A DNA stretch of 64,000 nt from Verrucomicrobiota bacterium (GTDB lineage Bacteria; Verrucomicrobiota; Verrucomicrobiia; Limisphaerales; JADLHS01), in assembly GCA_029573725.1 (NCBI GenBank), contig JAKQDQ010000104.1, positions 1 through 64,000 on the forward strand, given 5' to 3'. Position 1 is the first letter of the stretch. Each line of letters starts with the position of its first letter. The notes under the pieces are model-generated. The model was not told where the DNA came from. It ran no database searches and was given only the letters and a program-made list of their open reading frames with translations. Position numbers and translations under genes: made by a program. This document shows, one piece after another, positions 8,712 to 17,906 of this stretch.

Positions 8712-9950
8712 GTGAATTCATCAGTCAGCCCCGGGAAATTTGCCTGGTTTGTCGTCGCGCTGCTCGTTCCGGTGGCGCTCTTGAATTATCTCGACCGCCA
8801 AATGCTGGCCACCATGAAAGCCTCCATGGTGGCGGATATTCCGACCATTGCCGATCGGGCGGACTGGGGACTGGTACTCGGCTTCTTCAAGTGGACCTAC
8901 GCCATTCTCAGTCCGTTTGGAGGCTTTGTGGCGGATCGCATCGGCCGGCACCGGGTGATTGCAGCAAGTCTGCTGGTCTGGTCGGCTGTCACTTGGTGGA
9001 CAGGGCACACGACCACCTTCAACGAACTGGTGGTCACGCGGGCGTTGATGGGAATCAGCGAGGCGTTTTACATGCCGGCCGCGCTGGCATTCATTGCCGA
9101 CTATCATCCCGGGCTGACGCGGTCCCGGGCCATCGGCGTGCATCAGACCGGCATTTACGTGGGGCAGATTCTGGGCGGTTTTGCCGGTTACGTTGCGGAT
9201 TCACCCGAGCATGGCTGGCGCTGGGCCTTTACGACCTGTGGCTTGATTGGGGTGATTTACGCGATGCCCCTGATGGCGCTGTTGCGTCCGCCCCAGCGGA
9301 TCGCCGCCGAGCCCACCACCGGGAGGCTCGAGTCCGGGGTGTGGCGGGGTTTGTTGACCAATCGCAACTTCATTTTATTGGTGCTGTATTTCACGTTGCC
9401 GGCCATTGCCGGCTGGGTCGTGCGCGATTGGATGCCGGACATTTTGCGCGAGCGATTTGGCCTGGGGCAGGGGGCGGCCGGGGTGAAGGCCATTTTGTAT
9501 GTGCAAGTGGCTTCGCTGATCGGCGCGGTGGTGGGGGGCGCCTGGGCGGACCGCTGGATGCGCCGCCACCCGCGCGGCCGCATTTTTGTCAGCGCGATTG
9601 GCATGACATTGTTTCTGCCCGCCTTGTTTAGTGTCGGAAACGCGGGCACGGTCGGCATGGCGGTGGCGGGCTTGGTCGTCTTTGGCATCGGCTGGGGGTT
9701 CTTTGACTGCAACAACATGCCGATTTTGTGTCAAATCACGCGTCCCGAGTTGCGGGCGACGGGTTATGGCATCATGAATTTGGTGAGCATCAGTTGCGGT
9801 GGATTTGGCGACTGGGCCTTTGGCGCCTTGCGGGACCGCCACGTGCCGCTCAACGCGATTTTCGGAGTGTTTGCCGGAATCGCGCTGCTTTCCGTGCTGG
9901 TGGTGCTGGTGATTCGCCCGCAAGCCGATCCTGCAGCAACCCGCCGGTAA
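8712..9950 (+). CDS. MFS permease, candidate sialic acid importer
   Basis: A 412-aa major facilitator protein with about 12 membrane segments. The cytoplasmic loop motif between segments 2 and 3 is GGFVADRIGRHR, and an RALMGISEAFYMPAA motif follows in segment 4. It resembles sugar-acid/anion symporters of the hexuronate (ACS-like) type. It starts at GTG 8712 (MNSSVSPGKF). It is convergent with the N-acetylneuraminate lyase gene, 50 bases away, in a locus otherwise full of sialic acid genes, so import of N-acetylneuraminate is the most economical guess. Substrate assignment is inference; another sugar acid is possible. Confidence 0.85.
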   Translation: MNSSVSPGKFAWFVVALLVPVALLNYLDRQMLATMKASMVADIPTIADRADWGLVLGFFKWTYAILSPFGGFVADRIGRHRVIAASLLVWSAVTWWTGHTTTFNELVVTRALMGISEAFYMPAALAFIADYHPGLTRSRAIGVHQTGIYVGQILGGFAGYVADSPEHGWRWAFTTCGLIGVIYAMPLMALLRPPQRIAAEPTTGRLESGVWRGLLTNRNFILLVLYFTLPAIAGWVVRDWMPDILRERFGLGQGAAGVKAILYVQVASLIGAVVGGAWADRWMRRHPRGRIFVSAIGMTLFLPALFSVGNAGTVGMAVAGLVVFGIGWGFFDCNNMPILCQITRPELRATGYGIMNLVSISCGGFGDWAFGALRDRHVPLNAIFGVFAGIALLSVLVVLVIRPQADPAATRR

Positions 9951-9974
9951 CGGTCATTGTGAGTCTTTACCGGC
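9943..9974. terminator. Inverted repeat between convergent genes
   Basis: GCCGGTAA (9943-9950) and TTACCGGC (9967-9974) form a perfect 8-bp stem with a 16-base loop. It overlaps the stop codon of the MFS gene and precedes the end of the convergent lyase gene. It could terminate both messages. No T-run follows. Confidence 0.4.
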
Positions 9975-10000
9975 CGTGGGCCGCCCTGCCGTGTGACCTC

Positions 10001-10933
10001 TTAGTGCGATGGTACTTGCGCCGGCGCGATCAGGTCCAAGGCCTTGACTTGGTGCAGCAGCCGGGCCCGTTGTTCGGCGGTCAGATTTCGGAGGGGGGGC
10101 CGCACCGGACCGCAATCCACTCCGGCCAGGCTCATTACAGCCTTGCCGCTGGCCAGGACGCCAAAGGCGGCCAGCGTCTGCACCAGTTTTACGGATTTGA
10201 GTTGCAGGGCCCGGGCCGCATCAAGTTGTCCGGCGTGGAAGGCGCTTTTTATTTCGTGGTAAAGCGGGGCGCAGTAATTGTACGTGCTGCCCACGGCGCC
10301 GGTCACCCCCAGCGGCAGCGCGCCGAGCAACATTTCATCGCAGCCAAACAGGATGTTGAAGCGGCCGCCCTCAAATGCGAGGCACTCCTGCAACATCATG
10401 AGGTCCGTGCTGCTGAATTTGATTCCGGCCAGGTTGGGGATGCGGCTTTCGGCCTGGCGCAGAAATTCCAGCATGGAGAGGTTCACTCCGGTCAACGGCG
10501 GGATGTGGTAGAAGTAGAAGGGCAGGGCGGCGCATTCCCTGGCGATGGGAATGCAGAAATCGAGCAGCTCGGCGATGGTGGCCGGCTTGTAATAACTGGG
10601 GGCCACCAGACTCACCGCGTCCGCCTGGAGGCGTTGGGCGTGGGCGGCCAGTGCCTTGGCTTCCTCCAGGCTGTTGTGACCGACATGGACAACGAGCTGG
10701 AGCGCCGTGTGCTTGAGCACGTCCCGCCAGCGCTCGGCGAGCTGCTGCCGTTCCGGGGTGCTCAAGGACAGCCCTTCACCCGTGCTGCCGCAGATGAACG
10801 CTCCGGCGACTCCATCGGCCAGAAGCCGGGCAGCTTGCTGTTCGACCGCGGACAGATGGAGCCGGCCGTCGGGATGCATGGCGGTGAACGGCGCTGCGAT
10901 CAGGCCCGTCAACCGGTGTGTCTGGTTCTTCAT
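10001..10933 (-). CDS. nanA: N-acetylneuraminate lyase (DHDPS/NAL aldolase family)
   Basis: A 310-aa cytoplasmic class I aldolase predicted to split N-acetylneuraminate into pyruvate and N-acetylmannosamine. Family marks are GSTGE (residues 49-53, pyruvate carboxylate binding), Tyr142 in FYFYHIPPLTGV, and the Schiff-base Lys172 in GIKFSSTD. The YHIPPLTGV and GSTYN strings match the lyase branch better than dihydrodipicolinate synthase. The start is set at ATG 10933; a GTG at 10951 would add six residues. An AAGG sequence lies upstream. It is divergent from a GntR/LacI-type regulator with a paired repeat between them, and the sialidase and epimerase genes beyond support the call. Confidence 0.9.
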   Translation of the reverse strand: MKNQTHRLTGLIAAPFTAMHPDGRLHLSAVEQQAARLLADGVAGAFICGSTGEGLSLSTPERQQLAERWRDVLKHTALQLVVHVGHNSLEEAKALAAHAQRLQADAVSLVAPSYYKPATIAELLDFCIPIARECAALPFYFYHIPPLTGVNLSMLEFLRQAESRIPNLAGIKFSSTDLMMLQECLAFEGGRFNILFGCDEMLLGALPLGVTGAVGSTYNYCAPLYHEIKSAFHAGQLDAARALQLKSVKLVQTLAAFGVLASGKAVMSLAGVDCGPVRPPLRNLTAEQRARLLHQVKALDLIAPAQVPSH

Positions 10934-10948
10934 GGGAGGGCACCTTAA

Positions 10949-10967
10949 CACCGGTTGACCACCGGTT
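10949..10967. promoter_or_regulatory. Candidate operator: paired CACCGGTT repeats between nanA and regulator
   Basis: CACCGGTT occurs at 10949-10956 and again at 10960-10967, an 11-base period that places both on the same DNA face. Each holds the palindrome ACCGGT. The pair lies 16 bases upstream of the nanA start codon and about 75 bases upstream of the regulator gene. A TTGACC (-35-like) box at 10955-10960 overlaps it. It is a good candidate binding site for the adjacent regulator. Confidence 0.55.
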
Positions 10968-11040
10968 TGGAGGAAAATTTCTTGTCATTTTTCCGGACAG
11001 GCCACAGGCTCCCGGTGCAGCCATCAAACGCGGTGTGGTT

Positions 11041-12177
11041 ATGGATCAATTGCCCAGACGCACGTCACTCGTCACCCAGACCCTGGCGATTCTGCGCGAG
11101 GCCATCCAGGCCGGGCAATGGACGGAAAGACTTCCGGGCGAACTGGAATTGTGCGAGCGCTTCCAGGTGAGCCGGATCACCCTTCGGGCGGCGTTGCATC
11201 AATTGCAGCGTGAAGGCTGGGTGACTGCCGGGCAGGGGCGCCGCCGCACCATCACCCGCCGGGCCGTGACTGGACAAACGACCGCCGCCGACCGCCGGGT
11301 CGTGTTGCTGTCGCCGCTGGCGCTGCAAAACCTGCCTGCGGCGGCGTTGCTCTGGGTGGACGCGCTGCGGGCCAACCTGACGACCGTCGGTTACCACCTC
11401 GACTTTCTGTCCAGCCCTGGCTGTTACGTGGCGCGTCCCCAACACGCGCTGGCCACCCTGATGCAAAAACAGCAACCCGCCGCTTGGGTGCTTTACCTTT
11501 CCACGGCACCGTTGCAACAGTGGTTTTCCGATCATAACCTGCGCTGCGTGATCAGCGGTTCGATGCATCCAGGAGTGCGTCTGGCGTCAGTGGATATTGA
11601 TTACGCCGCGACTTGTCAGCATGCCGTCGGCCGGTTCGCAGCCAAGGGACATCGCCACGTGGCGCTGCTGTTGCCGCGCAGCGAACAATCGGGTGACATG
11701 GAAAGCCGTCGCGGCTTCAGCGCGGCCGGGGCGCAACAGCATCCACAGCCGTGTGAAACGTTGGTCGTCGCGCATGAGGGCACGGTGCCGTCCATCTGCC
11801 GCACCCTGAGCCAGTTGATGCAGGGCCGCCGCCCGGTGACTGGCATTTTGGTGGCCAAACCGGCGCACGTGGTCACCGCCGTCACCCATCTGTTGCGAAA
11901 CAACGTCAACATCCCCGAGACGCTGAGCCTGATCTCCCGGGATGATGATCCGCTGTTGGAATATCTTGTCCCTTCGATCGCGCGTTATCATGTGGATGCC
12001 CAGTTGTTCGCGCGCAAGATTTCGCGTTTGGTGGTGGATTTGATCCAGGGCGGAGTGGCGCGCCGGCAGGAAGTGCGGTTGCTGCCGGCATTTTTTCCCG
12101 GGGAAACACTGGCGACGGCCCCCTGTTACAACAAAAGACAAGTCGAATCGACTGGTGCGGGGTCAGGACCGGGTTAA
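11041..12177 (+). CDS. GntR-type transcription regulator with LacI-type sugar-binding domain
   Basis: A 378-aa DNA-binding protein. Residues 1-75 form a GntR winged helix (LREAIQAGQWTERLPGELELCERFQVSR, then TLRAALHQLQREGWV). Residues 90-370 look like a periplasmic-binding-protein/LacI effector domain (VVLLSPLAL, SVDIDYAATCQHAVGRFAAKGHRHVALLLPR, and SLISRDDDPLLEYLVPSIARY). This is the AraR-like architecture. The start is the ATG at 11041, which directly precedes the winged helix. It is divergent from nanA and followed by the sialidase gene, so it probably controls the locus in response to sialic acid or ManNAc; that effector is inferred. Confidence 0.88.
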   Translation: MDQLPRRTSLVTQTLAILREAIQAGQWTERLPGELELCERFQVSRITLRAALHQLQREGWVTAGQGRRRTITRRAVTGQTTAADRRVVLLSPLALQNLPAAALLWVDALRANLTTVGYHLDFLSSPGCYVARPQHALATLMQKQQPAAWVLYLSTAPLQQWFSDHNLRCVISGSMHPGVRLASVDIDYAATCQHAVGRFAAKGHRHVALLLPRSEQSGDMESRRGFSAAGAQQHPQPCETLVVAHEGTVPSICRTLSQLMQGRRPVTGILVAKPAHVVTAVTHLLRNNVNIPETLSLISRDDDPLLEYLVPSIARYHVDAQLFARKISRLVVDLIQGGVARRQEVRLLPAFFPGETLATAPCYNKRQVESTGAGSGPG

Positions 12178-12193
12178 GCTCTGGTCCAGTCTG

Positions 12194-15100
12194 ATGATCA
12201 CCACCACCCGCACCTCCGATCTGCCTGCCGTTACCCCCGATTCTCCCCTTGCCGCGATCGGGATCCACTCCGGTGAAAACCCGACGGAGTCCGGCACGGC
12301 CACCGCGCCGCCGGCCTCCGTCCCCCCCGGGAGGCCGGTGGCGCAGGTGGGACGCAGTCCCGCACGCCGGCCTGCATTGCCTTTCTCTGCGGACAATGTG
12401 GCGCGCTGGCTGCAGCTCTGTTGGTTGCTCGCCGCAGGCTGCGTCGCTTCCGCCCCCGCCCAAACTTTGCGGTTGTTTGTGCTGACCGGGCAATCGAACA
12501 GTCTCGGTACCCCCACCACCAACACCGAGGCGCTCATGGTGCTGCCCCGGGTCGGTGCGCAACCGGCGGAGCGCGATCTCCAGGTGCCCTTCTTTTACGA
12601 CAATACCGCCGATGGCACCCCCGCCGGAGACGCGGCGCTCGGCGATTCGCGCGGCGCCTGGACGAACGTTTGTTTGCAGAAAGGCGGTTATTACGCCCAC
12701 AGCGCGGATCATTGGGGGCCGGAAGTGGGTTTTGCGCGACTGCTGTGGGATGTGGGATACCGCGATTTCGGCATCGTGAAGGCGAGTCGCGGCGGCGGCG
12801 GCAATTCATTTTGGGACAAGACCAACGCCGATCACCACATGTATGACAAGGTGGTCAACACCGTCAGCAACGCCGTGCTCACCCTGCCGCCGGGGTATAC
12901 GGATTGTCAAATCGTTGGCCTGCTTTATTTGCAGGGCGAAAGCAACGACAGCACCGAGGCCGGAGCGGCAGACACGCGTTTCGCATCGTTGCTTGCCAAC
13001 TTGCGGACCGACCTCGCCAACGCCACGGACCTGCAAGCCGTCATCGGACAGATTGCAGCCGACTCGGCGGGAAACCGCCTTCTCACCACTCAACGTCAGC
13101 AAGCCCTGGCGAACAGCCGGGCCGACATTGGTTTTGCTCCGTCCACCGGGCTCACCGTGCATAACGTGGATGGGCAGGCGGTGCATTACAATGCCGACTC
13201 GCTGATCGTCATGGGAGAGCGCATGGCCGGGGAAGCCATCCGGTTGGGCATGTTGCCTGAGACCATCCTCCCCCAACCGGCTGACCTCCATGCCTGGTAT
13301 CGCGGCGACCACGGGGTCATTCCCACCGCGCAAGCCACGGTGGCGCGCTGGGTCAACTTGTGCAGTGGTGCGCCGGGACGCGACCTGGCGCAGATCGTCG
13401 GCACGCCGACGCTGACCAATTCCTATTTTCTCGCGGCCACACAGCGGAGTTTTGTGCGCTTTGACGGCGCCGCCCAGGCGGTCTGGGCCACGGCGGGTAA
13501 TTTTGGGGCGTTAAATTCCGCGCGCACCTTGTTGTTTGCGGCGCGGGTGACCGGGGCCGGGGATGGATTTCTGTTTGATGGTTCAACCGGCTCGGGGATG
13601 TCCCGCGCACAAGTGCGCACCAATACCTGGCAGGTGGGCGTGCAGGTCGGTCCCGCCGCGCAGGGGCCAAATGCGGATGCGCCCACCGCACCGCGGACGA
13701 TCGGTGTCTGGCAATTCCATGAGTTTGGCTTCACGCCCACCAACTCGGGCACCCGGGTGCGCCACTGGATCAACGGCACGAACGTGGCCGACTTTGTGGA
13801 TCCGCAACCCAACGGGCTTGGCGGGCTGATCGTGGCCGCCAATGTGCAGGCGCAACGGTGTCTCAGCGTGGACATTGGGGAGCTGTTGGTGTACGCGGGG
13901 GAATTGACGCCCGCCGGGCGCAGCAATGCGCTGGCCTATCTGGCCACGAACTGGGCCAGCAGCGAGGTGTTGATCCCGCCCGTGATTCCGGATTTGCCGC
14001 CATTCATCCCGGTGTTCCAGGCCGGCGTGGATGGTTACACTTGTTTCCGCATCCCGGCGTTGCTGACCACGCACAAGGGCACGGTCATTGCCATGAGCGA
14101 CGGACGCATCGGCGGTTGCGGTGACATTCCCACGCCTTTGGATCTGGTGATCAAGCGCAGCTTCGATAATGGCCGGACCTGGGGGCCCTTGCAGGTGGTC
14201 ACGGATTATGGCAGCCGCTCCGGCGACGTGGATACGTATCCGTTCTACGGTCAGACCAACATTGCGCGCGTCTCGGCCGGTGACGCCGCGCTCCTGTTGG
14301 ATGAATCAAACGGACGCATCTGGACGCTTTACGACAACGGCGGGGTGACGGGCGGCGCGCGCAAGATCAAACTCGAAATGAAATACAGCGATGATGACGG
14401 CGCGTCCTGGTCGCCGCGCATTGATGTCGAGGCGCAGAACCCCGGAATCCGCACCAGCACCGCCGAGTTTCTGACCGGGCCCGGCAACGGTTTGCAAATC
14501 CATGCCGGCCCTTACGCGGGGCGGCTGGTCTTTCCGGTCTATGCCTACAACAATCCCTCGGCCTCCATGGTGATTTACAGCGATGACCATGGCGTGACGT
14601 GGCAGCGCAGCGTCAATGCCATCACCAATGGCGGCGAGATCCAGGTGGCCGAGCTGGCGGGTGGCGAGCTCATTGCCTCCTGCCGTGACAATGGCTTTCC
14701 GTGGAGCGGTGTGCGCACGTTCAGCCGCAGCACCAATGGCGGCACGACCTGGGGGTTGCCGTACACCGATACGGTGAATCCGCCGACCCTCCCCGATCCG
14801 CAGTGTCAGGGCAATATCTACACGCTGACGACGACCAACAACAGCAACGCCAGCCGCATTCTGCACGCGAATGCCGCGCATCCCACCGCGCGGGTGAACC
14901 TGACCTTGCGGCTGAGCTACGACAACGCCGTCAGCTGGCCGGTGAGCCATCAGGTTTACGCCGGCGGTTCGGCATATTCGGCGGTCAGCAAACTGGCCAC
15001 CGGCGAGGTGGGACTGCTCTTTGAAAAGGACCCTTACGGCAATCTGGACTTTACCTGGCGTTCGATCGCGCACATCACCGACGGCGCGGATTCACTGCCG

Positions 15101-15472
15101 GCCTATGATCTTTGGAAGGCGGAGCAATTTTCGCCCGAACAGCTCATGGATCCCGGAATCTCCGGTCCTGACGCGGATCCCGACGGCGATGGTTTTACCA
15201 ACCAGGCAGAGTTCACCGCGGGGACCAACCCGCTCAGCGCGGCGAGTCGGCTGCAATTGCGGATTTCTCCGACCCCCACCAACGTGCTGTTGAGTTTCGA
15301 CGGGGTCGCCAATAAATCCTATACCATCGAACAGCGGGCAGATTGGCACACGGCGGAGTGGTCGCGCTGGCGTGATTTTGCCGCGCTCACCTCGAACACG
15401 TTGATTGCGACGCCGCTGCCGCCAACCAATGCGGCCGGTTTTTTTCGCCTGGTGACGCCCCATCTGCCGTGA
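12194..15472 (+). CDS. Secreted fusion: sialate O-acetylesterase, LamG-like, sialidase
   Basis: About 1092 aa. Residues 90-350 are a SASA-type SGNH esterase (VLTGQSN with the nucleophile Ser, GPEVGFAR, LQGESN, and a late HYNADS). Residues 365-590 look like a concanavalin/LamG domain (LHAWYRGDHG, WQFHEFG). Residues 610-980 are a six-bladed exo-sialidase: FRIP with catalytic Arg619, and Asp-boxes SFDNGRTW, SDDDGASW, SDDHGVTW and STNGGTTW. A calcium-binding DPDGDGFTNQAEF loop and a C-terminal module ending GFFRLVTPHLP close the chain. It should remove O-acetyl groups and sialic acids outside the cell. The start is unsure: ATG 12194 precedes an odd Pro/Ala-rich stretch, while GTG 12398 would begin just before the hydrophobic signal (LQLCWLLAAGCVASAPAQ). 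Confidence 0.88.
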   Translation: MITTTRTSDLPAVTPDSPLAAIGIHSGENPTESGTATAPPASVPPGRPVAQVGRSPARRPALPFSADNVARWLQLCWLLAAGCVASAPAQTLRLFVLTGQSNSLGTPTTNTEALMVLPRVGAQPAERDLQVPFFYDNTADGTPAGDAALGDSRGAWTNVCLQKGGYYAHSADHWGPEVGFARLLWDVGYRDFGIVKASRGGGGNSFWDKTNADHHMYDKVVNTVSNAVLTLPPGYTDCQIVGLLYLQGESNDSTEAGAADTRFASLLANLRTDLANATDLQAVIGQIAADSAGNRLLTTQRQQALANSRADIGFAPSTGLTVHNVDGQAVHYNADSLIVMGERMAGEAIRLGMLPETILPQPADLHAWYRGDHGVIPTAQATVARWVNLCSGAPGRDLAQIVGTPTLTNSYFLAATQRSFVRFDGAAQAVWATAGNFGALNSARTLLFAARVTGAGDGFLFDGSTGSGMSRAQVRTNTWQVGVQVGPAAQGPNADAPTAPRTIGVWQFHEFGFTPTNSGTRVRHWINGTNVADFVDPQPNGLGGLIVAANVQAQRCLSVDIGELLVYAGELTPAGRSNALAYLATNWASSEVLIPPVIPDLPPFIPVFQAGVDGYTCFRIPALLTTHKGTVIAMSDGRIGGCGDIPTPLDLVIKRSFDNGRTWGPLQVVTDYGSRSGDVDTYPFYGQTNIARVSAGDAALLLDESNGRIWTLYDNGGVTGGARKIKLEMKYSDDDGASWSPRIDVEAQNPGIRTSTAEFLTGPGNGLQIHAGPYAGRLVFPVYAYNNPSASMVIYSDDHGVTWQRSVNAITNGGEIQVAELAGGELIASCRDNGFPWSGVRTFSRSTNGGTTWGLPYTDTVNPPTLPDPQCQGNIYTLTTTNNSNASRILHANAAHPTARVNLTLRLSYDNAVSWPVSHQVYAGGSAYSAVSKLATGEVGLLFEKDPYGNLDFTWRSIAHITDGADSLPAYDLWKAEQFSPEQLMDPGISGPDADPDGDGFTNQAEFTAGTNPLSAASRLQLRISPTPTNVLLSFDGVANKSYTIEQRADWHTAEWSRWRDFAALTSNTLIATPLPPTNAAGFFRLVTPHLP

Positions 15473-15479
15473 AACCAGC

Positions 15480-16541
15480 ATGACCCGGGCGCGACTCATG
15501 ATGATCTCCGTTGCCACCACGACGGCCGCCCGGGCGTGGGCGGGCATCGGCGCCGACGAGTTGCAGTGGTCACAACTGCCACCGTTGCCCGAGGCGGTGG
15601 GGGTGGCCGGCGCTTTCGCGGGGGTGAGCGGCGGGAAATTGGTGGTGGCCGGCGGCGCCAACTTTCCCGGGCGGATGCCCTGGGCCGGTGGAGTCAAGCA
15701 GTGGCAGGACGTGGTTTATGTTCTCGACCAAACCAATGTGTCCTGGCGCGTTGCCGGCAAATTGCCGCGGCCCCTGGCGTACGGTGTATCGCTGACCACG
15801 GAGTCCGGCGTGTTGTGCATCGGCGGCAGTGACGCCATGCGACATTATGCGGACACGTTCCTGCTGACGGAGGACGGCGGCCCAATCACCATCCGTCCGC
15901 TGCCGTCCCTGCCTGTGCCGCTGGCGAATGCGGCTGGAGCGTTGGTGGGAACGGTGGCCTACGTGGTTGGCGGGGCGGAAACCCTTGGAGAACAGGCCGC
16001 CCTGAGCCGCTTTTTTGCATTGGATGTTGCCGTGCCCGCTCCCACCTGGCGGGAACTCCCGCCGTTTCCCGGTGAAGCGCGTATTCTGGCGGCCGCCGGG
16101 GCGACTGCAGACGCGCTTTATCTGGTGGGCGGCGCGGCCTTGCGCCGGCAGGATGACCGGGTGCGACGGGTGTATCTGCGCGACGCGTGGAAGTATTCGC
16201 CGGCATCCCGCAACTGGAAGCGCCTGGCGGATTTGCCGCGACCATCCGTCGCCGCGCCTTCTCCTGCGCCGATAATTGATGCCACTTTGCTGCTTGTCGG
16301 TGGGGATGACGGTTCGCTGGTCAATTTCCAGCCGCCGGAAGAGCATCCGGGTTTTCCGCGCGTTGCGCAGGCCCTGGATTTGCGTCGCGGGACGTGGTCC
16401 CAATGGAATGATCTGCCGGTCGCGCGCGCCTCGCTGCCGGTGGTCTTGTGGCGCGGATTTTTTGTGCTGCCCAGCGGCGAGGTTCGTCCGGGCGTGCGAT
16501 CACCAGAGGTGTGGCGGGTGCGCGGGCCCGGGGCGCATTGA
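15480..16541 (+). CDS. nanM: Kelch-repeat N-acetylneuraminate mutarotase-like protein (NanM-like)
   Basis: A 353-aa protein made of kelch-type blades (LVVAGGANFPG, VLCIGGSDA, AYVVGGAE, LYLVGGAA, LLLVGGDDG). GANFPG and the pattern W-x-x-LPPLP at the start match NanM / cyclically permuted mutarotases, which speed alpha/beta interconversion of released sialic acid. The first 20 residues are weakly signal-like (MTRARLMMISVATTTAARAWA), consistent with export. It starts seven bases after the sialidase stop codon, so the two are translated from one message. Length is close to NanM. The function is inferred from fold and context. Confidence 0.83.
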   Translation: MTRARLMMISVATTTAARAWAGIGADELQWSQLPPLPEAVGVAGAFAGVSGGKLVVAGGANFPGRMPWAGGVKQWQDVVYVLDQTNVSWRVAGKLPRPLAYGVSLTTESGVLCIGGSDAMRHYADTFLLTEDGGPITIRPLPSLPVPLANAAGALVGTVAYVVGGAETLGEQAALSRFFALDVAVPAPTWRELPPFPGEARILAAAGATADALYLVGGAALRRQDDRVRRVYLRDAWKYSPASRNWKRLADLPRPSVAAPSPAPIIDATLLLVGGDDGSLVNFQPPEEHPGFPRVAQALDLRRGTWSQWNDLPVARASLPVVLWRGFFVLPSGEVRPGVRSPEVWRVRGPGAH

Positions 16542-16662
16542 AGTTCCACGTTGCAAAATCGCGGGGGTCGCCACGAAATTTCCGGTTGATTGTGCTTGAG
16601 ATTTTGTCCTGGTATGTTGTCTCGTGATTCCGGCGTCACCCCTGCGTGACGGCTCCTGGCGG

Positions 16663-17862
16663 ATGAAACCTTTGCTGCTGCACGCGCCGCAATCGCTGGC
16701 GGAGAGTTATCGTTCCACGCTTCTGAACGACGTGGTGCCGTTCTGGCTGCGGCATGGAATGGATCGTGAGTTTGGCGGGATTCTGACCTGCCTTGACCGT
16801 GACGGCACGGTGATTGACACGGACAAATCCGTCTGGTTTCAGGGGCGGGCCGGCTGGGTGTTCGCCACGCTCTACAACACGGTGGAAAAGCGGGCCGAAT
16901 GGCTGGAAGCCGCGCGTTCGTGCCTGGAGTTCTCGCGGCGGCATTGTTTTGGGCCGGAGGGCAAAATGTACTTTACCGTGACGCGCGAGGGGCAGCCGTT
17001 GCGGATGCGCCGTTACGTTTTCAGTGAGAGTTTTGCGGCCATCGCCAATGCGGCCTACGCGCGCGCCACCGGCGCGGCTCAGGCCGCAGAAGACGCGGTT
17101 CGGAACTTTGCCACCTACCTGCGCTACTCTTTTACCCCCGGGGTCATGACGCCGAAATTTGAACCGACCCGGCCCCAGCAGGGGATCGGGAGCCACCTGA
17201 TCGGCCTGGCGACGGCACAGGAAGTCCGGGCGCATCTGGGGGAGGTGGCAATTTCCGGCCGCACCTGCACGGAATGGATTGATTTCCACCTGGCGGCGAT
17301 TGAAAGGGATTTTCTGAAACCGGAGTGGGAGGCGCTGTTGGAGACGGTGGGCGCGCACGGCGAGATTTTGGATCACAGCGACGGGCGCACGTTGAATCCC
17401 GGTCACGCCATTGAATGTGCCTGGTTCATCCTGCACGAGGGCAAATGGCGGGGCGATCGGCGGTTGATCGGGCTCGGGTGCATGATTTTGGACTGGATGT
17501 GGCGACGCGGCTGGGACGAGGAACAGGGCGGGTTGTTTTATTTCCGGGATTTGCGGGGTCTGCCGGTGCAGGAATACTGGCACGACATGAAATTTTGGTG
17601 GCCGCACAACGAAGCCATCATCGCCACCCTGCTGGCCTACCAGCTCACCCGTGACGTCCGATACGCCCATTGGCATCAACAGGTTCACGACTGGAGTTTC
17701 CGCCACTTTCCGGACCCCGAATTTGGCGAATGGTACGGCTACCTGCATCGTGACGGTCGTCTTTCCTCGCGCGCCAAGGGCACGCTGTACAAAGGTCCGT
17801 TTCATTTGCCGCGCATGTTGTGGTACGGCGCGCGGCTCTGCGCGGAACTGGCGGCAGTCTGA
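16663..17862 (+). CDS. N-acylglucosamine 2-epimerase (AGE/RnBP family)
   Basis: A 399-aa cytoplasmic alpha/alpha-barrel enzyme predicted to convert N-acetylmannosamine to N-acetylglucosamine, bypassing the ManNAc kinase/NanE route. Recognisable family strings are VWFQGRAGWVFATLYN, FSESFAAIANAAYA, NPGHAIECAWFIL (about residue 246) and FWWPHNEAIIATLLAY (about residue 312), which carry the conserved His/Glu residues. I use ATG 16663; a GTG at 16624 would add 13 residues. It follows the mutarotase gene by 121 bases. Together with the lyase it completes Neu5Ac to GlcNAc. Confidence 0.9.
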   Translation: MKPLLLHAPQSLAESYRSTLLNDVVPFWLRHGMDREFGGILTCLDRDGTVIDTDKSVWFQGRAGWVFATLYNTVEKRAEWLEAARSCLEFSRRHCFGPEGKMYFTVTREGQPLRMRRYVFSESFAAIANAAYARATGAAQAAEDAVRNFATYLRYSFTPGVMTPKFEPTRPQQGIGSHLIGLATAQEVRAHLGEVAISGRTCTEWIDFHLAAIERDFLKPEWEALLETVGAHGEILDHSDGRTLNPGHAIECAWFILHEGKWRGDRRLIGLGCMILDWMWRRGWDEEQGGLFYFRDLRGLPVQEYWHDMKFWWPHNEAIIATLLAYQLTRDVRYAHWHQQVHDWSFRHFPDPEFGEWYGYLHRDGRLSSRAKGTLYKGPFHLPRMLWYGARLCAELAAV

Positions 17863-17906
17863 CTGGGGCGTGACTTCCGGCGGCGGGTTGCGCTAGCCTG
17901 CGCGGC

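Noticed and set aside
10001-10933. Dihydrodipicolinate synthase (dapA)
   Set aside because: The YHIPPLTGV string and sialic acid neighbours favour the N-acetylneuraminate lyase branch.
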